Of a stretch of DNA of 64,000 nucleotides, positions 44,500 through 54,894 are shown piece by piece. The translations under genes were made by a program, and so were the position numbers. The DNA is from Echinarachnius parma. Its lineage: Eukaryota; Echinodermata; Echinoidea; Clypeasteroida; Echinarachniidae. Numbering within the stretch: position 1 is the stretch's first letter; every line of letters begins with the position of its first letter. The notes beneath the pieces were generated by a model. That model was not told where the DNA came from. It did no database searches and was given only the letters and a program-made list of their open reading frames with translations. The stretch covers positions 20,332 through 84,331 of the forward strand of contig JBAMJV010003028.1 in NCBI GenBank assembly GCA_037951105.1. The letters run 5' to 3'.

Positions 44500-44744
44500 T
44501 TTCCGAAAATTACTTTCCATCGTCTATTTGATAACATCTACTGTCGTACTGAATAATCTCTTGACGGCTCTGTTCGAATGTTTGATTATAAGTCAACACT
44601 TATCGTTGGTTATGCACTGTAGACGCACGTGTAATATGATGAAGGAAATACAAATCCTCTATTTGAGCAAAATACCAGAAGATTCCATATTTGAGAGACT
44701 ACATTGGTTGTTTGAAAACGTGGAAATATAACAAATAGGATCAC

Positions 44745-45104
44745 ATGGCCAACATTGACTGTATGCTATATGTCTTAGTTTCTATTCCAAGTTTGACGCA
44801 CAGACGCCAGGTTGCAGCAGTGTCTGTCCTCTACAAGATGCATACACAAGCCTGCCCAAAAGACCTGATTGACATGCTCCCCCCGCCAATGGAAAGACGA
44901 CGTGTGACTAGATCTAGCACATCCATGCCAGATCACGCTCTAACCGTACCTCATGCTAGAACGTATTCATTGGACAGGAGCTTCATCCACTTGGCTGTCA
45001 GAACTTGGAACAGTCTCCCTGACAAGGTTGTTGGCAACATCTCTGACACCGGTCTCCAAGCCTTCAAATGCCGCGTACATAGTTTCCTCCTATCAAAAAT
45101 GTAA
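44745..45104 (+). pseudogene. 3' end of a LINE reverse transcriptase
   Basis: This plus-strand ORF (SLTHRRQVAAVSVLYKMH ... RSFIHLAVRTWNSLPDKVV ... FKCRVHSFLL) matches the C-terminal region typical of CR1/Jockey-type LINE proteins that follows the RT thumb. No upstream RT is present, so this is a 5'-truncated insertion. The ATG at its start is fortuitous. Confidence 0.75.
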
Positions 45105-45423
45105 TTGTTAATTTTGGGTCTAATTGTTACCCTATATTCTTAAATTGTGATTCTTTTATTTCATTTGAGCTGCAGTGAACCACTGATTGGCCTTCCGGAG
45201 CTTCACCAATACTCTGGTGGGCTATTGTTCGCATTTGCTTTCTATATATACAAAAAAGTGCACTTCTTTGACAATTAATCCAGATAGTAAAAAGAGCCAT
45301 ACCTTCTTTAGCCCTCTGAGTGCCACGGTCGCCTCGAGTTTCATTTGTGTGTATCATTGCACACAAAAGATAAATGCATTGTTCGATCACCTAACTTCTT
45401 ACCACGCTTCCCTTCATAGTGAA

Positions 45424-45812
45424 TTAAAGGGATCTAGTAACTTTGTTGAGATGCGCAAAAAGTGATAAATGGTTGGTACAATGTATATCGTTGTTATCTG
45501 ATATGTCCACAGGGTATTGTGTAAAAATGTTCAAGTCAAATGGACGTTATATGGCCGAGTAATGCGCAAAAATGCAAAGTGATATTCACAAGCTCATTGC
45601 ACTCACTTTGTACACGGTTTTCGCGATCCGTTGGATTATTTAACATCTGAAAACTTCAATCGTAAATATCTTTTTAACGAAAGGGAAATTTGAAAAACCG
45701 AAACCTGTCCCATGAGCTTATTGTTAATACGAATACAACAAGGTATGAGGGAACCGCTAGAATTCCAATTGTATTTTGAGGATTTGGACAATGTTACTAA
45801 GTCCCTTTAAAA
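45424..45812 (+). mobile_element. MITE family 1 copy (complete)
   Basis: This copy has well-preserved ends, TTAAAGGGATCTAGTAACTTTG and TTACTAAGTCCCTTTAA. It has no internal insertion and serves as a clean reference of about 389 bp. Confidence 0.75.
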
Positions 45813-45951
45813 AATAATTGATGTTTGCGTGAGAACTTGTCTAAATAACTGGGTGAGAAGAATTATTACAATTAAATTTGGCACTCAGAAGGTTCACATA
45901 TCCTTCTAAAAAGATTGATATCGTACTTAAAACTGTTTAAAATTACACCTT

Positions 45952-46327
45952 AAAGGGACATACATTGTCCAAATTCTCAAAATCCAATTGTAATTCTAGC
46001 GGTTCCCTCATACCTTGTTGTATTCTTATTAACAAAAAAAACATGGGACAGGTTTCGGTTTTTCAAATTTCCCTTTCGTTAAAAAGATATTAACGATTGA
46101 AGTGTTCAGATGTCAAATTATCCAATGAATCGTCAGAACCGTGTACAAAGTGAGTGCAATGAGTTAGTGAATGTCACTTTGCATTTTTGCTCATTACTCG
46201 GCCATATAAAGTCCATTTCACTTGAAATTTTCACATGACATATCAGATAACAACAATATACATTGTATCAACCACTCATCACTTTTTGCACATGTCAACA
46301 AAGTCCCTTTACTAGATCCCTTTAAAG
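45952..46327 (-). mobile_element. MITE family 1 copy, reverse orientation
   Basis: It is the inverse of the neighbouring copy, from TTAAAGGGACATACATTGTCC to GACAAAGTCCC, with an extra CTAGATCCCTTTAAAG end. The two copies in opposite orientation can form a large hairpin (45424-46327). Confidence 0.7.
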
Positions 46328-46431
46328 TGAAAGTGACAGTGAAAGTGAAACCTGAAATAACTGCAACGTAATGCCTTGCCGATGAGATGGAAAGTTCTGG
46401 ATGTGTGATTGTCAATGATATACTACTACTA

Positions 46432-46950
46432 CTAAGCGGACGCATCCGAGATTGAGTTCACAATGCAACGCCATGAATCTTTATCCATCATCAATGTCTG
46501 CAGGTCCCCAGTTTCACACTGGATGTCTCTTGCAATGCAGTCCATATAGTTCAAAGGTCTCCTTCCTCTATTAGGACATGGGAGTCTCATGCAGATCACA
46601 TCCGAGATCACTTGGTCTTTGGCCCTAAAACAGTGACCAGCGAATCTCGTTCTGCGCTGAGCAACAGTGGTAGAGATGGGTGGTATGTTTCCATAGATCT
46701 CTAGTTTAGTTTTGTGTTCCCTCCAACTAATATTTTGTACCCTCATAAGTAACCTAGTATATGTCCCATCAAGCCGGTCCTGTAGTGCCTTCTTCATGGT
46801 CCATGTCTCTGAACCATAAAGTAGAATGCTCTCTGCACAGGCCCTGAAAAATGTAACTTTTGTGGATCTTGAAATGTGAGATTGCCAAATGTGGTGCAAC
46901 TTATTACATGCACTCCATGCTTGACCTTTACGTGACATGAAATCTTTCAA
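46432..46950 (-). pseudogene. 3' part of another LINE, ending in a (TAG)n tail
   Basis: The ORF has AWSACNKLHHIWQSHIS, ESILLYGSETWTMKKAL, RLDGTYTRLLMRVQNISW and RRTRFAGHCFRAKDQ, the C-terminal region that follows RT in a common group of invertebrate LINEs (RTE-like). The stop codon is followed at once by a short TAGTAG microsatellite, a 3' end typical of RTE-type elements. The RT core is missing. Confidence 0.75.
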
Positions 46951-46979
46951 TGATATACAAATTAATTAAAACAGATTGA

Positions 46980-47430
46980 AAGGCCTACTGGTTCTTTAGG
47001 ACATTACAATTGTCATTTTATTAAGCAAAAGTGTAAATCGTGTTAAAATGCAGTCTGGCCATTGAGAACTAACATACATTATTAAAATTGTCCCAAATAT
47101 AAAGTGCAACAAAGTACATTATCGTAATTGAAATATGTTTGGGATTTAAACTTGTCTCCCTATTTAACTTTGTGTACTAGCAAACTGCTCAATTAAAATA
47201 ATGAATGATGATTGGAGTTATATGCCATGTAATTTATGTTGGTATCGGCGGGTTCAGTGCTTTCACATCGTCAGTAGACCTCCTCATTCAATTTGGCTTC
47301 TAAAAAGGGAGTCAAACTCACAATTGAAAGTTCTTTTTGCAAGTTCTTCCTGGTATATTTATGTATACAACAAATTATGTGATCCTCGTGACTATTTGTC
47401 TATAAATGTTCAGGTTGTGTCATGATTCAT
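46980..47430. repeat. Last remnant of the receptor duplicon
   Basis: Blocks such as GGTTCAGTGCTTTCACATCGTCAGTAGAC and the CATTCAATTTGGC stretch match the downstream flank of array units. No receptor coding part follows, so the array ends here by decay. Confidence 0.5.
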
Positions 47431-47627
47431 GAGAGATATACAAAATTAGGTTCTCGACATCAGAACTGTGACCATACATGCTGTTCGTTGAGAGGTTGGT
47501 TAGCACCTTCCCGATGTGCAGTGTCCGTTGATAATAATATAATATTCTCGATTTATATATAGCGCCTAATATGATAGATAATCATCTCTAAGCGCTTTAC
47601 AATTATATTATTACCCACATGGGCGTA

Positions 47628-47737
47628 GATCTGTAATTGATACCCATTCATCAGCGGGGGGGGGGGGGGGGGGTGATCTATTCATTCACCCCCTTGATGA
47701 ATAGGTATTATAGGTAAGTATCGACGCCCATGATTTC
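47628..47737. mobile_element. Palindromic G-tract MITE, copy 1
   Basis: The element reads GGGCGTAGATCTGTAATTGA at one end and ATCGACGCCC at the other. The inner arms (GATACCCATTCATC and GATGAATAGGTATTAT) are inverted and a long G tract lies in one arm. Related copies lie at 59173, 62418 and 62679. Confidence 0.6.
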
Positions 47738-49260
47738 CCAGGTCATCGAATGCATACTACCTTCAATTTCAAGAGTAAAACCGCTTTGAGTATGTAGCTT
47801 TTATTGTGCACATGCGTTTTTAACACATCAAACATATTAAACGTTAGTTTTGTCCGTTATAACAAATATAATATAATTTAAACAAATTAATTGTTAATGA
47901 AACATGGAACAAAAACTGCCACTTCAAAACCTCTTGCAAAGTATGAGAGCATTGGTGTTGTCAATGGAATAGATGCAGTACCGTAGTCTGAACTATTGAC
48001 ATTTATGGTGCTATATCTTGTCTTATGACCACCTTATTTCCTTCAACCATGTCAACTGTATTTGGAAATTGAAATGTTTACTTGTTGCATGTCCCTATTA
48101 TACAAATTATAGACAGAATTGAATTATTACAAGCAAGCGCAGTTTTATAAAATATATGAGCCCTAGTTTCCAGGAACATCTTTCTTTGATGGGATGATGC
48201 ATACTATTTATAGCGAAGCTCTCCTTAAGCATGATTAATGATGGTCTCATTTAATCACGCTATATATTTATTGCTTTATCGGCCTCTTGGAAAAATGTCA
48301 CATTTATGTACGATAAGATGATTGATTACAAGTGGATGATCAAATGACTGTTGTGTTAGGTTCCTCGAATTTATTTGATTAGATTTGATTTGATTTGATT
48401 TGATTTATATATTTCCACATTTTCAACAGAAAACATTACATAATATAAACAATATCGAAAGTGAACAATATTGACATTTCTTAAATACAAACTAAACATA
48501 CATTAGATATAATTATATAATATTTGAGAGTCAAAATAGGGCCTACATTTTCGATCCTAGCAGAATGTTCTTCAGAGGCTATAACTGACAAGGGAACATA
48601 AAATACAAAACACTATATACTAATATATTTTATTTGTTGAAGAATGTCCTGTTGTAACGTAAATTTTAATTCAGGCCTTCTTTTTTCTACGTGTATTTCT
48701 GATTTCGGACTAAGAACATCAGTTCAGCGATTCAATTTTTAAAGATCCTAATAAAAGGTATTATTTGCCTTGAAAGATTGAGTTTGTTGTGCATGTGTGT
48801 ATTTGCGTGTGAGTGTGATTGTATTATTGTTCTTTGTATATAACTTGTATGTGTGTAAGAAAGGGCGTGTGCGTGACTTTATGTTTGTCATGTATACTGT
48901 AGTTTCGAAAGAGTGCTTGTTTCCGCGTGATAACAAAATAATAAATCTTTTGTACATTAATTACATCCATCAAAGTGAACAATCAGCGTTCAACCGTATA
49001 TAATCATCAAGGAAATCATTATATGCAATTCACCAAAGTGATACAAATTTTATAAACTTTTAATATAACAATTTGCATCATCATTCACGTAATAAATCAT
49101 AATCAATGTTTGTATCAACACAGTGTATACATGAAGCAATACAAATCTCTGATATCAAATGTATACACTGTCAGTAGGTGCGTTCATACTGCACAGATAA
49201 TATATTTGTTTACCATTAAACTATACAAAATATATCAGAATATTGATTCGTAATGTTCGA
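47738..49260. other. Intergenic, no gene seen
   Basis: This AT-rich DNA has a TTTGA microsatellite (about 48370-48405) followed by a LINE-tail-like TTTATATATTTCCACATTTTC. The short ORFs lack coding features. Confidence 0.5.
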
Positions 49261-49261
49261 A

Positions 49262-49780
49262 ATATGTATATTAAAGGGATAATTCAGTTTTGGTTTCGAG
49301 GGCGCGTCGAGAAATAAAAATGTGTGAGGTAATAACAAAATAAAGTGGAGGCTATAATTTGAAAGAGCACACAATTATAAAGACAGAATCAACTTGTTTG
49401 ATCGAAATCGGTTCAGAAGCAGCTAAAATATCCATAATGTGGTATATCCGATTGGAAACAAATGTTGAGGACCAACTTTTATTCAGTAATAAGAAAATAT
49501 TTTTAAATTGTGAACATTTGTTTAAAATATACAAAATTGGTTTTAAAACACATTCACAATTTTTGGTTTTAAAATGGTTGCAACTTTTGAGGTGTCTGGA
49601 GGACGCTATCTTGTGCTAAAGACTGCTTTTTAAATTAAAACAGCACTGTAACTTAATCGTGTATATGTTTTTACTACACTTAAAGCATCATTTAATGAAA
49701 CTGTTAGTTTTGAATGATTACTTTACAAGTTTAAGTTAATACAATTATGTTTGACCAAAACTGTACTATCCTTTTAAGGA
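49262..49780. mobile_element. MITE family 2 copy
   Basis: One end is TTAAAGGGATAATTCAGTTTTGG, the other CCAAAACTGTACTATCCTTTTAA, an imperfect inverted pair. It corresponds to the element at 28966-29515. Confidence 0.6.
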
Positions 49781-50870
49781 TTCTTACAATGTCACAAATG
49801 ACGCTTTAAAGTGAACGTCTATTGTTGAAGACATTTCAATTCTATATACAGATACATAATATTGAGATATTTATCTTACATTGAGTGACCTTGATAATAC
49901 TTTTGGTAATACTTTGATAAAGATACATATGTATAAGTTACTCGTGTGAATAATTATTTGACCAAAATATTTAAAGGTGGAATTAATATTTGTATTGATC
50001 AAATATTTGATCAGTCAGCAAAATATTAAGTTGCGAAAATAAGAACATAGTTTCGTGGAATTATATATTTCATTAAATAAATTCTTGCCACATAGCAAAC
50101 GAGGTATTGAATTGAAAACTGATTAAGTCCATGATCATTACACAGAAATTTGTTTTTCTACTGGTTACATTTTACAAGGAATTGGCATATAAAAATACAA
50201 ATAAATCAAATGTATAAATATATTATTAAGCATCCATAATCTTTTCAATACAGTATACATCAAATCAAAATACCATTTTAACATCTCCAAATTTTATATA
50301 ATATAATTACTTTCACATAAATAATCAAAAATCAATTTCATCATATGCTCCCTTTTTCAACAATGTAAAGAATGTCACCTTTCCCCGCGACCAATGAAAT
50401 CTTAAAAATGTATTATTTGCATCCAAAATAAATTTCACCGTATAATAATCATCAACATTAATATATTACGGTACATCTCTTTCTATATACCAAGACTATT
50501 ATGTATAATTCCGAGTCAAAACTTTAACATTAAATCATTATACTTTAATTCACAATATTTCAAACAAATGTTTCATTTCAAAGCAAATCCAATCTTTAAA
50601 TTCTCCAGCTTTATCCAATCAACAAACTCGTGCATGAATATTTTATCATATTAATAACTCAAATTAATCTACATAGAAAATTGGTCCTTATAATTATCAA
50701 GGTAATTATCATTACTTACGAGATATGGACTTGTTTTCACATACAGTTCCAAAGAAACTACATATCAACATCATAATTCATCATAATCTTTTCAAACTGG
50801 GGAATATGAACAAAGTTATTTCTCAAGTAAATTTGCTTGGTTCCTTATTTAACATTACCGTGATTCGTAC
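49781..50870. other. Intergenic, no gene seen
   Basis: Strongly AT-rich sequence without ORFs of interest or repeats that I can recognise. Confidence 0.5.
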
Positions 50871-51005
50871 ATTCAATTTAGTCGTTCGTCACGCATTTTC
50901 GTCGATTACAATTCAAATTCGTCGGTCACAGTTGCTGAACACATCTGTGACTGACGAATTTGATTTGTACTGGACGAAAATGTGTGACAAATTACGAAAT
51001 TGAAT
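50871..51005. mobile_element. Foldback element (135 bp)
   Basis: ATTCAATTTAGTCGTTCGTC at one end and ACAAATTACGAAATTGAAT at the other are inverted, and GGTCACAG/CTGTGACT close the inner hairpin. Almost the whole segment can fold on itself. Confidence 0.55.
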
Positions 51006-51107
51006 GGACTTTTTGTAAAATTGGTCGACAATAGACGAAATTGAAGTTGGCATTGGCACATTCTCGGCTTCTCGGGACGAAATTGAATGAAAAAAGTGTA
51101 TTAAAAT

Positions 51108-51345
51108 GAATGGGAAAACCTATATAACAGATATTGACTTTTTCCTTCGGGAACCATATAACATTTCATTTCCCTTGGGGAGTTATATTTTTGTCTCGGA
51201 ATACTATATTCTTCCTCAGCGCTACGCGCTTCGGAAAAATATAATGTCCCTCGACAAAAAATATAACTTCTCTCGAGGATCTCAAATGTTATATTGCCCC
51301 TCTAGACAGTCAATATCTGTATAATAATATAATAGGAAACCCATT
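51108..51345. mobile_element. Foldback element with nested hairpins
   Basis: AACAGATATTGAC and GTCAATATCTGT are inverted near the two ends, ATATAACATTT and AAATGTTATAT inside them, and CTTCCTCAGCGC/GCGCTTCGGAA at the centre. The ORF running through it is an artefact of the hairpin. Confidence 0.55.
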
Positions 51346-51419
51346 GAAATGGGATAATTTACATAGTTTTCAAAACCAGTAAACATTCTTTGGTGTAGTG
51401 TGGTCAGACTTATTTTGTT

Positions 51420-51441
51420 GTGGGGGGGGGGGGGGGGGGGC
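51420..51441. repeat. Poly-G tract
   Basis: About 20 consecutive G residues. It lies just beyond the 3' end of the intact three-domain receptor gene. Confidence 0.8.
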
Positions 51442-51558
51442 AAATGAATAATAAGAGGCGAATTCTACGTTTTTCTAAAAGATTTTCCTCTTTTAAATTG
51501 TATGTTTTTGTAAAATTGTTTAGGAACGTGCCCCCATGCCCCGATGCCACTGCTGTTG

Positions 51559-54297
51559 CTACACCACTGAGTCAAATGGTATCTCTTCATAGCAGTTGTC
51601 CTCAGTAGGAGTATTATCAGATTTCACTGGCTCTCTTGTGTTACGATCATGGCGATGTTGTCTCTTCAAACCAAGTTTCTTTCTCAGTGACGCGCGGATG
51701 CCCTTTCTACTCGGTTTACCATTGGTGTTGATTGGTTTGGACCTTTCTAACTCGAGTGTGTAATAGAACGCTTTCAAATAGGAGTCTCCCGATGTTTCAT
51801 CTTGCTCCTTCACACCGGTTGCTTCATGTGGCGTTTCGTAGAGATGCCGGCTGCTTCCTGAATCGGATCCATAACAACGTTGTTCATCGACGTCAGATAT
51901 AACGGCTTTATGTTGGTTGTCATCATCATGATCATTGTCAGGGTTAAGGGTGTAATAGAGACTCGACGATGCCCCTTGGACGACGGTTATCTCCCCGAGG
52001 CCATCGGTGTCGCTTGCTTTGACTACGGCACTACTCGAGGCAGATTCGTCAACTATTGTACACAGGTTTGATTCTCTTTGGGTTGCCGATTGCCCAGGGA
52101 AGGTGTTTGATGCTTCAAAATCTTGTCTCCGGTCATTTGCTGGGTTTCTAGTAGTGTTCATGACTTGATAGCCTTCCTCACTATCTTGACTATCGGGAGC
52201 ATTTGTTATGTTTGTTTCACTACCTCCTACGATAGCGCAGTCACACGTTGCTTTAAGAGTGGATGTTGAAGGAGCATCGTCGGATTCAAATTCTCTAGGA
52301 CTTTGCATTACGATGGAAGCACTCTTATCATCTCCATTCTTGCCTTTGCTTTCGGGGTCAAGTGTGTAATACAGAGTCAATGGCGCCACCTGGGCGTTGA
52401 TGATTTCCCCAACACAACCTTCATCGAGTGATTGCTGTCCTGCTCTGCTCGAGTCCGTCGTGTCATACCCTGCACGTGTTTCCTGGCCTCCTGTTTGTGT
52501 TGATTGCCCGAGAATGTCGTAAGATAACGCGGCATAATACATTTTGGGGACACTACGGTTCAATGTTTCTGTGATGACTTGATACCCCCCTTCACTATCT
52601 ATGCAATGCATTGTATTTGTATCACCGTTTCCTACCGAATTGCAGCCATAAGACGCTGGGTGGTTTTGAGATGACGTTGAATGAACAGACCCGGAGGAAA
52701 CTTGAGGGTGACATTTGAGGTGATGTTGGGAATTTTGTTCGATTGCTTCATTTTCATGTTGCGAGGGATGTTGCAACGTTGAATGAGGTGTGGGTATATC
52801 TTGTAAAGTTATAGAGGAAGTGGATGACGTAATTTTTGATGTTCTGGAAGTTGAGGCGTCTCCAAAGAAAGCGGAGACAGTATGATGTTCGGTCGACTTG
52901 CCATGAAGTTGCTCTTTGGAAAAAGCGACTAGAGATCTTTGAGACATTCGGTAAGACTGTTTTGCCATGTCCGTAGGAATAGGTGGAAGCGGTAAGGACA
53001 CAACAGACATGATAGAGGGTTTTCTGTGTAATTGGCGGAATTGAGTTCCGTTGTCCAGTGCTGCTCCTGATCCCTGATTTACGTGGTTAAGAGAAGATGA
53101 CATCACGTATCCTCTGGATCCTTCATTTCTTACGTAAAACGAAGCACCAATCACAAAGATAACAATTATAGCAAAGAGAACACATACTGTAGCGGTTAAT
53201 CCGCCATTTGTCTTCTTAGCTGTACTCTCATCGCTTGGAGTAGTATGTGTGCCTTCTCCAGAAATGTTGGAAACAACGCTAGTCGATAGGTCGGTGTGAC
53301 ACAGGGTCTTCTTTGTTTGTGTAGAGGATGATCGCGGGATAACCGTCAACATAGCTTCTGCCATCAATGTCGTTCCATTCAGCAATGATTTGCAAAATAT
53401 AGACAATCCATCGTCTTCTGGAGATACGTTGTGTACATGAATCAAGTTCCCTGATATGTTCACCTCCCGAGCTGGCGTTGATAAATTCCAACGTACCGCG
53501 TTATGGTCCATGTTACCTTCTCCAACAAAACATTCAAAGCTCACATCCTCGCTTTCATGTACTGCATTCACTAATGGCATAATTCCAACGCGATAGATTT
53601 GTGAGCTGGTATTAAATTCACATGCAGAAGTATGGTTGTAAGAAGTACATGCATATCCCGACAATTCATCGGTTTCGTTTCTTAGATTTAAATGAAGTCT
53701 GACAATAATCTTGTTTTGGAGGATGATATCAGGAGAAATAATTTCAGCGTTCTTTGTCAGACTAAGGATCTCAGTTGAATGTTCAGTTCTGTTGTCATTC
53801 ACACTATCAATACTGCATATCACATCGACTGACATACCACTTGATTGATGCACTGATTTCGGTAAAAAGCGTGTTTCACATGTAGGTGGTGCCATATGTG
53901 CGTAGATGTGAAAGTAAAATGTCTCTAGCTGCTCGTTTTTATTAATTTTGCACGTGTATGTTGTGTTACCAGGTGTGTTAAGCATAATTGTTACAAGCCC
54001 CTTGGAACACTCTTTCGTTAAACTTTTTAATTCACTTTGCCAAGTAATGTCCCAGCTACCACTTTCATCACAAGTCCCCAAAAGAGCTTGACCATGACTG
54101 TTATTCCAATGTCGACTCCACTTGATAGACATTCGCGAATCACCAAATTCATTCTTATTTGACACTGTGATTGGACATTGCAGCTTGATTTGAGACCCAA
54201 ACGTTGATTCGTTGTGGAAATGTTTCTGGTCATCTCCCAAGGCGCACACGATGATGCAGCAGAGTATTATCAAATGTATTTTCCTTAAGCAAGCCAT
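51559..54297 (-). CDS. Three-Ig-domain receptor with long multi-ITIM tail (intact, intronless)
   Basis: The gene encodes 912 residues in one exon from the ATG at 54297. A signal peptide (1-21) is followed by domain 1 with cysteines 41, 76, 97 and 116, the same layout as in the array receptors. Domain 2 has cysteines at 161 and 217 plus 140 and 226, and domain 3 at 256 and 302. A Ser/Thr stalk and a membrane helix (366-389) follow. The 520-residue tail has ITIM-fitting sites L591-SYDI-L596 and S779-LYYT-L784, near matches at T641-LYYT-L646 and A843-FYYT-L848, GYQVI (572) and GYQVM (710), an SH3-like PLPPIP (436-441) and YEEI (903-906), the preferred Src-family SH2 ligand. It is an inferred signalling receptor. 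Residues about 568-665 and 706-805 look like an internal duplication. Confidence 0.88.
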   Translation of the reverse strand: MACLRKIHLIILCCIIVCALGDDQKHFHNESTFGSQIKLQCPITVSNKNEFGDSRMSIKWSRHWNNSHGQALLGTCDESGSWDITWQSELKSLTKECSKGLVTIMLNTPGNTTYTCKINKNEQLETFYFHIYAHMAPPTCETRFLPKSVHQSSGMSVDVICSIDSVNDNRTEHSTEILSLTKNAEIISPDIILQNKIIVRLHLNLRNETDELSGYACTSYNHTSACEFNTSSQIYRVGIMPLVNAVHESEDVSFECFVGEGNMDHNAVRWNLSTPAREVNISGNLIHVHNVSPEDDGLSIFCKSLLNGTTLMAEAMLTVIPRSSSTQTKKTLCHTDLSTSVVSNISGEGTHTTPSDESTAKKTNGGLTATVCVLFAIIVIFVIGASFYVRNEGSRGYVMSSSLNHVNQGSGAALDNGTQFRQLHRKPSIMSVVSLPLPPIPTDMAKQSYRMSQRSLVAFSKEQLHGKSTEHHTVSAFFGDASTSRTSKITSSTSSITLQDIPTPHSTLQHPSQHENEAIEQNSQHHLKCHPQVSSGSVHSTSSQNHPASYGCNSVGNGDTNTMHCIDSEGGYQVITETLNRSVPKMYYAALSYDILGQSTQTGGQETRAGYDTTDSSRAGQQSLDEGCVGEIINAQVAPLTLYYTLDPESKGKNGDDKSASIVMQSPREFESDDAPSTSTLKATCDCAIVGGSETNITNAPDSQDSEEGYQVMNTTRNPANDRRQDFEASNTFPGQSATQRESNLCTIVDESASSSAVVKASDTDGLGEITVVQGASSSLYYTLNPDNDHDDDNQHKAVISDVDEQRCYGSDSGSSRHLYETPHEATGVKEQDETSGDSYLKAFYYTLELERSKPINTNGKPSRKGIRASLRKKLGLKRQHRHDRNTREPVKSDNTPTEDNCYEEIPFDSVV

Positions 54298-54334
54298 GTT
54301 GAAAGTCTTGTACTTGTATGATTTGCAAGGAAAA

Positions 54335-54790
54335 CAATCTGACTTATTTATCCATGTCTTAAACTATTCCACATTATGTTGTCTCCAGTTTATAAATTAC
54401 TGCAAATATATGCTCCGTGCGTAAATATAACGTGCATCATTAATAACAAGATGTAACAAACATGATTCCAATCAATAAATGACGATATTGTGATAGCACG
54501 CAAATTATAACCATTGCGATAAATTATCAACGAGCGACAGGATTGCCCCAATTGATTTTCTTTTGATCGTGTTTCTTCGTTTACTTTCGAACAATGTGGG
54601 GAATTTGAAAAAAGATCACATTATAACGTCAGTCATTAACAAAATTAATCTAAACCCTGGGACTGTAATTGTTCATCCAATAATAAAGATAGCTGTTTGG
54701 TTTAACCCATAAATAACCTGGTCAGCATTCAGGAGATCTGGTATTAAACGCACTTGCATCTCTATTGGTTCTTTAATGTATGGTTGGTTT
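54335..54790 (-). promoter_or_regulatory. Upstream region shared with copy P3
   Basis: A TATA-like GATAAATAAG lies on the minus strand near 54340, about 45 bp before the ATG. The block from 54451 to 54600, with CAATAAATGACGATATTGTG and CATTGCGATAAATTATC, recurs upstream of P3 (60728-60880). A CCCTGGGACTGTAATTGTTC block (54656) recurs at about 58155 and 60937. Shared upstream DNA shows that the copies were made as whole-gene duplications. Confidence 0.45.
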
Positions 54791-54894
54791 CGCCTTCTAA
54801 AAGAAGTAAACACACAGCTTTGGATTTCCCAATTTTCTCTTATGGCAATGAATTCGCAATAACACGTTGATTTTGCACTCATTACTTGGCCATA

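Noticed and set aside
47657..47674. Poly-G runs as sequencing artefacts
   Set aside because: They occur inside conserved palindromic elements in several copies, so the tracts are real in kind, although their lengths may be inaccurate.
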